From: an uncultured Alphaproteobacteria bacterium
GTDB taxonomy: Bacteria > Pseudomonadota > Alphaproteobacteria > RF32 > CAG-239
Direction: 5' to 3'
Length of the DNA stretch: 5,613 bases
Assembly (NCBI GenBank): GCA_944392285.1
Contig: CALXWF010000020.1
Span: 1-5,613 of the forward strand
In this document: positions 1 through 4,673 of the stretch, one piece after another
How the letters are laid out: each line of letters begins with the position of its first letter
Numbering within the stretch: position 1 is the stretch's first letter
Notes under the pieces: generated by a model
Told to the model about the DNA's origin: nothing
What the model saw: only the letters and a program-made list of their open reading frames with translations
Database searches by the model: none
Position numbers and translations under genes: made by a program

Positions 1-1
1 A

Positions 2-433
2 TTCTTTATATCCGTTATATATAGAGCTTCAATTTCTAAATTACCAGAATTTTCATCTGTCAATTTAGGTGATAAGTTTGAAACAGAAGTCGTAAATTTC
101 TTAAAAAATGATAGTGATAATGAACACTTTGCAGTATTGCTTCAAAAACGCTCATCTGTCATGGAATTTCCAATTAAGAAAATAATTCTAATGCCTGGAA
201 GATTTCGTTTAAACACAATAAATGCTTACGATTTAAATCTTAGCGGTTTAAGAGCAATCATAAAAGTTGATACTAGGCCATTCCCTAGTTTATTTAGAAC
301 TTTTGAATTAAATTCTTCATATGCTTTTATATTTAATTCTATCTTGGAGGAAAACAAAGATTATCAACTTTTTATCCAATATGCACAAGAACAATCTCAA
401 TATTTCCGAAGTGAATCTATGTCAAAGTCTTAG
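2..433 (+). CDS. 3' end of an uncharacterised protein gene, cut by the window edge
   Basis: The reading frame is open from the first full codon (position 2) to the TAG at 431-433, so the start lies outside the window; about 143 residues are visible. No start codon inside the window is needed: the TTG at 137 sits mid-frame with no ribosome site. The visible part begins FFISVIYRASISKLPEF and continues with a VNLGDKFE segment, a FAVLLQK strand and an IIKVDTRPFP segment. From memory, this pattern (hydrophobic FFLS-WRASVS, then an LG-EE segment, then YIKVDKRP) recalls the C-terminal half of an uncharacterised bacterial family whose N-terminus carries a Cys-rich, HNH-like zinc motif; that assignment is inference and the diagnostic N-terminus is absent. 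Codons are richer in A/T (tta, aaa, aat, att) than in the genes further right, which suggests a different origin. It has no obvious tie to the neighbouring genes. Confidence 0.7.
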   Translation, partial: FFISVIYRASISKLPEFSSVNLGDKFETEVVNFLKNDSDNEHFAVLLQKRSSVMEFPIKKIILMPGRFRLNTINAYDLNLSGLRAIIKVDTRPFPSLFRTFELNSSYAFIFNSILEENKDYQLFIQYAQEQSQYFRSESMSKS

Positions 434-620
434 ATTTGCTTTAATTCATCAATCAGTTCAAAGATTGTTATATCTGAGGCTTGAAGCGGGAAACGGAAAT
501 CGGTGTCGGTTTGTGTTCGTCATAAATCGGGCTACCGGTGCGGCGAACAAATATCGCGAGTTGTACAAAAGCAAGATGTTGCATATGCCACGCTATAAGA
601 GCTTGGATATTATTGTGGTT
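430..620 (-). pseudogene. Possible frameshifted tail of an unidentified minus-strand gene
   Basis: No intact gene fits this stretch. On the minus strand, positions 483-430 read QASDITIFELIDELKQI and then a TAA at 432-430, a convincing helical C-terminus. Immediately upstream a different minus frame (about 617 down to 483) is open and includes the segment RRTGSPIYDEHKPTPISVSR followed by F. Joining the two requires one extra base near 483, so a single-base deletion would explain the break. GC content and third-position G/C are higher here than in the flanking gene at the left. The TAA overlaps the TAG of the plus-strand gene (431-433). I do not recognise the family. The call rests only on coding-like composition in two joined frames and could be chance. 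Confidence 0.28.
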
Positions 621-874
621 TAGCAGGTGCAGTTTTTGGAAATTGCGGTTTGTAGGCTGATGCCTTTTAATGCGGAAATGGCTTGTGATAATTTTTCTAT
701 GGTTGTAACATCCGCATCAACAATTATGCTCATGACACTGATGTTTTTCGGGCGGTAGGGAATGCCCAAGCGGCCGATAATCAGCTCGCGGTGTTCGTGT
801 AAGATTTTGTTTAGTTCGGCAACAGAGTTATAATCTTCAACAATAATGCCGATAACGGCTAAGTGGCTTTCCAT
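620..874 (-). CDS. TM1266-family iron-only hydrogenase system putative regulator
   Basis: The 84-residue product matches the small ferredoxin-like/ACT-like fold family typified by Thermotoga TM1266. It has an N-terminal strand AVIGIIVED (residues 6-14), a helix SVAELNKILHEH, the signature IIGRLGIPYRPKNISVMSIIVDA (about residues 32-54) and a second helix ending SQAISALKGISLQTA. Length is normal for the family (about 80-90). Family members are usually found beside hydE, hydF or hydG, the maturases of [FeFe] hydrogenase, and are presumed regulators; the ligand and mechanism are not established. No hydrogenase or maturase gene is in this window. The ATG at 874-872 is supported by a strong TAGGAGA ribosome site about 7 bases upstream. 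A candidate promoter lies at 907-934, so it is probably transcribed separately from the lipoprotein gene 74 bp upstream. The C-terminus ends in Cys-Thr-Cys; I cannot say whether this binds anything. Confidence 0.88.
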   Translation of the reverse strand: MESHLAVIGIIVEDYNSVAELNKILHEHRELIIGRLGIPYRPKNISVMSIIVDADVTTIEKLSQAISALKGISLQTAISKNCTC

Positions 875-881
875 TCGTGTT

Positions 882-887
882 CTCCTA
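882..887 (-). promoter_or_regulatory. Ribosome binding site of the TM1266-family gene
   Basis: On the minus strand TAGGAG lies seven bases before the ATG at 874-872. It is the strongest Shine-Dalgarno match among the minus-strand genes left of position 2000 and fixes this start. Confidence 0.7.
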
Positions 888-906
888 CATGATTAGAGTT
901 GCTTTG

Positions 907-934
907 TATATATTCTTTTTGGCAGATTATTCAA
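907..934 (-). promoter_or_regulatory. Candidate sigma-70 promoter for the TM1266-family gene
   Basis: On the minus strand TTGAAT (934-929) and TATATA (912-907) are separated by 16 bases, a good vegetative promoter match. Transcription would start near position 900 and give a leader of about 25 bases ending in the ribosome site. The match fits a gene with its own promoter, separated by 74 bp from the lipoprotein gene. Such matches are common in AT-rich DNA. Confidence 0.42.
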
Positions 935-948
935 CCGGATTTTTATGA

Positions 949-1284
949 TTATTTTGCCAAATAAAGAATATCTTTTACTTCGTATGTGCCGTCATAATCG
1001 GCGGCAAAGCCATCTTCTTGTTTGCCAAGGTCTTTAACACGCAATTTTGCTTGCAGCGGTTGATATTTCATGATGTCGCCGTTGATTGCTTTTTTATATT
1101 CTTGGATAAGACGGCCGGATTTATCTATCAGCCAATATTCTTGGTTGTTTTGTTTGTCGGTAAAAGAGCGCACCTCATGTCCGAGCCTTACGGTTCCTTC
1201 AACGGTTTTAAGGTCGGGGTTTAAGGTGCAAGCCGCTATAAAAAGCGGCAATGCTAGAAAAAGTATTTTATTGTTTATGCTCAT
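949..1284 (-). CDS. Small outer-envelope lipoprotein of unknown function
   Basis: Starting at the ATG at 1284-1282 gives 111 residues. The N-terminus MSINNKILFLALPLFIAAC is a lipoprotein signal peptide: a short charged region with Lys6, a hydrophobic core, and the lipobox IAAC with the acylated Cys at residue 19. Cleavage there would leave TLNPDLKTVEGTVRLG after the cysteine. The mature domain of about 90 residues seems small and beta-rich, with a LRVKDLGKQEDGF segment and a TYEVKDILYL ending. I do not recognise the family. An in-frame TTG at 1296 would add four residues but has no suitable ribosome site; the ATG gives a normal signal peptide. The start overlaps the end of the esterase gene by 17 bp, so translation is probably coupled. 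Asp is not at position +2 after the cysteine (it is Thr), so by the E. coli rule outer-membrane sorting is expected. Confidence 0.82.
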   Translation of the reverse strand: MSINNKILFLALPLFIAACTLNPDLKTVEGTVRLGHEVRSFTDKQNNQEYWLIDKSGRLIQEYKKAINGDIMKYQPLQAKLRVKDLGKQEDGFAADYDGTYEVKDILYLAK

Positions 1285-1936
1285 TTTGTTTATCAAACTC
1301 TAAAATTTCACGAAAACTCTTAAACTTGAAAAATATGTGATGTCGCGCTTTGGGGATGATGCGCAGTTTTTCTTGGTAAAAATCTTTTTGGGCGGATAGG
1401 CGAAACAACACATCTTTTTCGGCCATTAAGGCTAGGTCAAAATCAGGGTCTATTTGATTTTTATATTGTTGATAAAGTTTTTGCAAGGCTTCAAGCTCGC
1501 TTTGGCAGCTCTCAAGGCTTCTTAAAGATTGTAGGTCGTTGTAGCTTTGATATTCGGCCTCGGTTTCAACCATATATTGCCGACGAAATTCTAAATAATT
1601 ATCTAAATCAATTGATTTGAAAATTTCAATGGTTTGGGCAGACAGGCCTAATTTTTCATCAAGCAGATAAGGATTGCCGCAGAGAGCTACTTTTTTGCTA
1701 AGGCTTGGAATTTGTTTTTGTAAAACAGAGGCCACAAAGACACCGGCAGAATAGGCTATCAGGTCAATGTGGCGATATTTTGAAAAATCAAACTCCAGAC
1801 TAAGGTCTTGATAGTCATATAGAATAAGAACATCTTCGTTGTCTTGCAGGTTGGTGAATTGATTTTCATCGCATCCCCAACCTGAGAAAAAGACAATTAA
1901 GTCTTGAGAGTTTTTCGAAATTAAAAACTGTTGCAT
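1268..1936 (-). CDS. bioG: BioG-like (DUF452) alpha/beta hydrolase, putative pimeloyl-ACP methyl ester esterase
   Basis: This 222-residue protein has the features of the BioG/DUF452 family: FFSGWGCDE near the N-terminus (residues 16-24, the oxyanion region), YDYQDL (40-45), the nucleophile elbow AYSAG with Ser63, CGNPYLLDEKLGL (86-98), a candidate acid Asp175 in AEKDVLF, and a C-terminal ARHH whose His199 or His200 should complete the triad. BioG enzymes remove the methyl ester from pimeloyl-ACP in biotin precursor synthesis and act in the cytosol; there is no signal peptide. Length is close to the usual 215 or so. It starts at ATG 1936-1934, only 6 bp after the upstream gene's stop. The A-rich sequence before the start has no clear ribosome site, so coupling to the upstream gene is likely. 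No other biotin gene (bioC, bioF, bioA) is in view, so the exact substrate is inferred. A related ester hydrolase is the alternative. Confidence 0.8.
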   Translation of the reverse strand: MQQFLISKNSQDLIVFFSGWGCDENQFTNLQDNEDVLILYDYQDLSLEFDFSKYRHIDLIAYSAGVFVASVLQKQIPSLSKKVALCGNPYLLDEKLGLSAQTIEIFKSIDLDNYLEFRRQYMVETEAEYQSYNDLQSLRSLESCQSELEALQKLYQQYKNQIDPDFDLALMAEKDVLFRLSAQKDFYQEKLRIIPKARHHIFFKFKSFREILEFDKQNEHKQ

Positions 1937-1942
1937 TTTGGT

Positions 1943-2740
1943 TTATTTATTTTTTTCCGTATAGACTTTGATGCGGCTGCGCGTGGTTGCCGTTTTCATG
2001 GCTTTTTCAGCGTTGTCTATGATGGTTTCAAGTTTTTTATCCGATTTAGAATCGCTGATACCGAAATTGATGTCAAAGGCAAGTTCCGTATTATCTTGCG
2101 GTTTGAGCTCAAGTTTTTTGATTTCGTTTTGTAATCTGGTAGCAACGATTTTGGCCAGCTTATTGTCGCAGTTGTCAAGGTAGATAACGAAATCCGTGTC
2201 ATTGTAGCGGGCAATCATGTCACTGTTTCTTAAGGCTTTGTCCAAGCATTTTGCCAGTTGTTTGACGCTCTTTGAGGTGAATTTTTTGCCATATTTGGCT
2301 AAAATATCTTCATGATTGGCGTAGGAAAGTACGATAACGGAAAAGTTTTGCCCAAGGGCCAGAGCTTGACCGATTTTCTCAGGCACGGCTTGATAAAAAT
2401 ATTTCATGTTAGACAGATAAGTTTCCGGGTCACGGCGCTCACGTTCAATTTTATCTTCGGCGTCATAATATAAAATCATGCACAAAATGGCAAAGACAAA
2501 AACAAAGGTTATGAGGTTGGCAATGGCCAGGGTCCAGGCTTCAAGATAGACACCGTAGGCAAACCAACAAATGGCGCCGAGACAGTACATAATATACATA
2601 TAACTGGAGAGGTTGTTGACATCTCTTGTATATAAAATGCGAAAAGTTTGAATGGCAAAGGTTAAAACCGTGGCTAAGGCCGCTGCATAGCCGATATAGG
2701 GAAATAGGGTAGATTCAAGAGTGGCTTCATCTATTAACAT
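1943..2740 (-). CDS. SemiSWEET/MtN3-type membrane domain fused to a degenerate GGDEF domain
   Basis: The 265-residue product has two parts. Residues 14-92 form a three-helix SemiSWEET/MtN3 (PQ-loop) unit: helix 1 about 14-36 with QTFRILYTRD, helix 2 about 46-66 with SSYMYIMYCLGAICWFAYG, helix 3 about 69-91 with AIANLITF. A charged linker (94-107) follows. Residues 110-262 fit a GGDEF domain, with RNSDMIARYNDTDF (171-184) at the place of the RxxD-x5-GGDEF signature. The catalytic motif GGDEF is replaced by NDTDF (180-184), and the first metal-binding Asp segment is replaced by VLSYANHED (137-145). Diguanylate cyclase activity is therefore unlikely. The inhibitory-site RxxD (Arg171, Asp174) is kept, so it might still bind c-di-GMP. 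SemiSWEETs normally work as dimers in sugar transport; here the unit may sense or anchor. The ATG at 2740 has AAAGGA 9 bases upstream. It is first in a cluster with the esterase and lipoprotein genes. Confidence 0.8.
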   Translation of the reverse strand: MLIDEATLESTLFPYIGYAAALATVLTFAIQTFRILYTRDVNNLSSYMYIMYCLGAICWFAYGVYLEAWTLAIANLITFVFVFAILCMILYYDAEDKIERERRDPETYLSNMKYFYQAVPEKIGQALALGQNFSVIVLSYANHEDILAKYGKKFTSKSVKQLAKCLDKALRNSDMIARYNDTDFVIYLDNCDNKLAKIVATRLQNEIKKLELKPQDNTELAFDINFGISDSKSDKKLETIIDNAEKAMKTATTRSRIKVYTEKNK

Positions 2741-2877
2741 GATTCATCATCCTTTCGCATAAAGGTAATTTTCTATCTTTTATTTAGCGCCTAAAAGGTT
2801 AAAATTCGTATAATTTTTTTAAATAAAGGTTTTCTTTATGAAGTTTTGTTTTTATATTTAAGCAAAAGGAGAAAAAC
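2741..2877. promoter_or_regulatory. Divergent promoter region
   Basis: This 137-bp AT-rich gap separates the minus-strand three-gene cluster from the plus-strand phospholipase gene and must carry promoters for both. Ribosome sites are clear at both ends: AAAGGA (2755-2750, minus) and AAAGGAG (2865-2871, plus). A perfect plus-strand TATAAT lies at 2809-2814, without a good -35 at the usual distance. No convincing minus-strand promoter, operator palindrome or terminator hairpin was seen. Confidence 0.6.
2809..2814 (+). promoter_or_regulatory. Candidate -10 box of the phospholipase gene
   Basis: The hexamer is a perfect TATAAT, about 64 bases before the ATG. The sequence 17 bases upstream (AGCGCC) is not a good -35, so the call depends on the -10 alone and may be chance in AT-rich DNA. 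Confidence 0.3.
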
Positions 2878-3726
2878 ATGAAAACAGGTTTGGTCTTGGA
2901 AGGCGGCGGAAAACGCGGAATTTATACCGCCGGCGTGTTGGATGTGTTGCTTGAAAATAATGTTGCGGTTGACGGGGTTATCGGTGTGTCGGCCGGTGCC
3001 ATTCATGGTTGTTCTTTTGTGGCCGGGCAGGTCGGCAGAAGTATTCGTTATAATCTGAAATACGGAAATGACTATCGTTTTATGAGTTGGCGGTCATGGT
3101 TTGAAAGCGGAAATATTGTCGATACGCAGTTTTGTTATCATGATTTGCCTGATTTTCTGGACCCGTTTGATAATGAGGCATTTAAAAAATCAAGAACCAA
3201 ATTTTATGTTACCTGTTCTAATGTTGAAAGCGGAAATGCCGAATATATTTTGTGTCATGATTTGAAAGCCGAGATTGATTATTTGCGTGCCTCGGCGTCT
3301 TTGCCGATGGTGTCAAAAATCGTGGAAGTCGGCGGCAAAAAACTTTTGGACGGCGGTATTTGTGACAGTATTCCTTTGGCTGCATTTGAACAGCTTGGCT
3401 ATGAGAAAAATATCGTAGTCTTGACCAGACCGAGCGGATATCGCAAAAAGCCCTCTTGCGGTGCTTGGCTGGCGGCTTTGGTGTATCGTAAGTTTCCAAA
3501 ATTTGTTGCGGCAATTAAAAATCGGTATTGGCATTATAATCAGGAGCTTGATTATGTTGAAAAGCAACGTCAGGCGGGGAAGGCGTTTGTTTTGTGTCCG
3601 AGCCGCGTTATTAAAATCAGCCGAATGGAAAAAGATTTAAATGTGGTTAAGCAAATGTATGATTTGGGGCGGGAAGACGCTTTACGACATTTGCCGCAAA
3701 TTCAAGCTTTCTTAAAGCAGGGTTGA
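2878..3726 (+). CDS. Patatin-like phospholipase (YjjU/RssA-like)
   Basis: This 282-residue protein has the complete patatin signature. The oxyanion loop EGGGKRGIYTAG lies at residues 8-19, the nucleophile elbow GVSAG with Ser38 at 36-40, and the catalytic dyad Asp158 in DGG at 158-160, preceded by ASASLPMVSK (138-147). SDSIPL-type residues follow (CDSIPLAAF, 162-170). These Ser-Asp dyad enzymes hydrolyse acyl esters of phospholipids. The YjjU-type length and the GGGKRG(I/V)YTAG loop fit a housekeeping bacterial member rather than an ExoU-type toxin. It has no signal peptide or membrane helix, so it is probably cytosolic or peripheral at the inner membrane. The start is supported by AAAGGAG six bases before the ATG. 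Its last 15 bp overlap the end of the convergent methyltransferase gene. Cellular substrate and role are not shown by the context. Confidence 0.93.
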   Translation: MKTGLVLEGGGKRGIYTAGVLDVLLENNVAVDGVIGVSAGAIHGCSFVAGQVGRSIRYNLKYGNDYRFMSWRSWFESGNIVDTQFCYHDLPDFLDPFDNEAFKKSRTKFYVTCSNVESGNAEYILCHDLKAEIDYLRASASLPMVSKIVEVGGKKLLDGGICDSIPLAAFEQLGYEKNIVVLTRPSGYRKKPSCGAWLAALVYRKFPKFVAAIKNRYWHYNQELDYVEKQRQAGKAFVLCPSRVIKISRMEKDLNVVKQMYDLGREDALRHLPQIQAFLKQG

Positions 3727-4497
3727 GGTTTGTAAAACGGCGTCCATCCTCTTTTTTGCAAGCTCACAATAGGTTTTGTCCGTGTCAATGCCGCAAAAAT
3801 TGCGTTTGAGCTTAAGCGCGGCGACGCCGGTGGTGCCACTGCCCATGAAGGGATCTAAAATGTTATCTCCGGGGCGGGTAGAGGCCGTAATAATCCGCTC
3901 AAGCAGGGCTAAAGGTTTTTGGGTGGGGTGTCGACCAAAAGTCTTTTCATCAAAGGGAGTGGTAGCAATTGACCAAACCGTGCGCATTTGCATATGCGGT
4001 TTTTTTAATGAATCTTTGGGAAAATTGCCGTTTTTCATGGCATCATAATTAAAATAATGCTTGCCGGATTTGCTTTTGCGGGCCCAAATTAATGTTTCAT
4101 GACTGGCCGTAAAATATTTGCAGGAGAGGTTGGGGCTGGCATTGGGCTTAAACCAAGCGACCTCATTTAATATATGATATTTTAACAGCATCATGGCCAG
4201 ACCACAGGAGTGGATACTGTGATAAGTGCCTGATACCCAAATGGTGCCGTCCGGTTTTAACAGACGACGACAAGCCTCAAGCCAAGCTTTGTGAAATTCA
4301 TAATCTTCGGCAATACTGCGGCTGACGTCCCAATGTCCTTTATCAATTTTTACCAATTTGCCGTTTTGGCAGCTTAAGCCGCTTTGCGAAAGCATATAAG
4401 GAGGGTCGGCGAAAATCATGTCAAAACTTTCTTCCGGAAGTTTTGCCAGGATATCTAAACAGTTGTCATTATATATTTTATAGGGCGTATTGTCCAA
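3712..4497 (-). CDS. DNA adenine methyltransferase, DpnA/M2.DpnII-like (beta class)
   Basis: The 261-residue product has beta-class amino-methyltransferase order: motif IV DPPY at residues 31-34, then the target-recognition region, then HPTQKP (190-195), and the AdoMet-binding motif DPFMGSGTTG at 215-224 followed by GIDTD (236-240). The segments IFADPPYMLSQSGLS, KIDKGHWD, VSGTYHSIHSCG and NASPNLSCKYFTASHETLIWA closely recall DpnA (M2.DpnII), which makes N6-methyladenine in GATC, including on single-stranded DNA. GATC specificity here is inference from that resemblance. CcrM (GANTC) is related but has a C-terminal extension of roughly 100 residues that is missing here. Translation starts at TTG 4497-4495: AAGGAG lies eight bases upstream, and the next Met (residue 27) is inside the domain. 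No restriction endonuclease gene is in view, so it may be a solitary methyltransferase. Its 3' end overlaps the phospholipase gene by 15 bp. Confidence 0.92.
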   Translation of the reverse strand: MDNTPYKIYNDNCLDILAKLPEESFDMIFADPPYMLSQSGLSCQNGKLVKIDKGHWDVSRSIAEDYEFHKAWLEACRRLLKPDGTIWVSGTYHSIHSCGLAMMLLKYHILNEVAWFKPNASPNLSCKYFTASHETLIWARKSKSGKHYFNYDAMKNGNFPKDSLKKPHMQMRTVWSIATTPFDEKTFGRHPTQKPLALLERIITASTRPGDNILDPFMGSGTTGVAALKLKRNFCGIDTDKTYCELAKKRMDAVLQTSTLL

Positions 4498-4505
4498 ATT
4501 TCTTT

Positions 4506-4511
4506 CTCCTT
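4506..4511 (-). promoter_or_regulatory. Ribosome binding site that fixes the TTG start of the methyltransferase
   Basis: On the minus strand AAGGAG (4511-4506) lies eight bases before TTG 4497-4495. There is no in-frame ATG nearby, so this site decides the rare start codon. Confidence 0.75.
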
Positions 4512-4540
4512 ATCTTTCTTTGATATTATTCAGCTGTTTT

Positions 4541-4569
4541 TTTTATGCACGCCGATATTCGTTTTATGC
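4541..4569. repeat. Direct repeat TTTTATGC, two copies 21 bp apart
   Basis: TTTTATGC occurs at 4541-4548 and again at 4562-4569, start to start 21 bp, which is two helical turns. Related words occur at 4580-4587 (TTTTATCA) and 4646-4653 (TTTTATGT). The second copy lies in the loop of the inverted repeat at 4554-4579. This could be an operator in the divergent intergenic region, or chance in AT-rich DNA. Confidence 0.3.
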
Positions 4570-4579
4570 CCCGAATATC
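4554..4579. repeat. Perfect 8-bp inverted repeat in the methyltransferase/SNF2 intergenic region
   Basis: GATATTCG at 4554-4561 is the exact reverse complement of CGAATATC at 4572-4579, separated by a 10-base loop. It is followed on the plus strand by only TTTTAT, with no long T tract. No plus-strand gene ends nearby, since the gene to the left converges at 3726, so a terminator role is unlikely. An operator for one or both divergent genes is more plausible but unproven. Confidence 0.5.
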
Positions 4580-4673
4580 TTTTATCATAAAAATCTTATT
4601 TGTCTAACCCGTGTGCTTGTTGATATTTTTTAACTAAGAGTGGCATTTTATGTTTGGGTGATTATAATGCTCG

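Larger units (their letters stand above)
4498..4673. promoter_or_regulatory. Intergenic control region between methyltransferase and SNF2-like genes
   Basis: These 176 bp separate two divergent genes and should hold both promoters. Besides the inverted and direct repeats, a perfect plus-strand TATAAT lies at 4663-4668. If it were the -10 box, transcription would start near 4675, which would favour a downstream start codon for the SNF2-like gene (ATG 4734, preceded by GAGGG). No clear -35 partner and no confident minus-strand promoter were found. No GATC site was seen in this stretch. Confidence 0.5.

Noticed and set aside
321..623. Plus-strand 100-codon frame ending in TAG at 621-623
   Set aside because: Its first third overlaps the left-edge gene in another frame, it has no ribosome site, and its later part lies antisense to the more coding-like minus-strand frames. 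It matches no family I recognise.
1285..1296. TTG start for the lipoprotein gene
   Set aside because: It adds four residues with no properly spaced ribosome site; the ATG at 1284 gives a standard lipoprotein signal peptide.
1018..1303. Plus-strand frames opposite the lipoprotein gene
   Set aside because: They are antisense to a gene with a clear lipoprotein signal peptide and show no domain or ribosome site of their own.
1931..2214. Frames on both strands inside the SemiSWEET-GGDEF gene
   Set aside because: They overlap a longer, recognisable coding frame and have low-complexity, non-family-like products.
3218..3567. Minus-strand frames opposite the phospholipase gene
   Set aside because: They are shadows of the patatin frame, which carries all catalytic motifs.
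2878..3726. Patatin as an abortive-infection (CBASS-type) effector
   Set aside because: Its length and oxyanion loop fit the housekeeping YjjU/RssA-type family, and no cyclase or other CBASS gene is adjacent.
3776..4048. Plus-strand frame opposite the methyltransferase gene
   Set aside because: It is antisense to the conserved AdoMet-binding region and has no recognisable features.
4554..4583. Rho-independent terminator at the inverted repeat
   Set aside because: The stem is AT-rich, the following T run is only four bases before an A, and no plus-strand transcript needs to end there.
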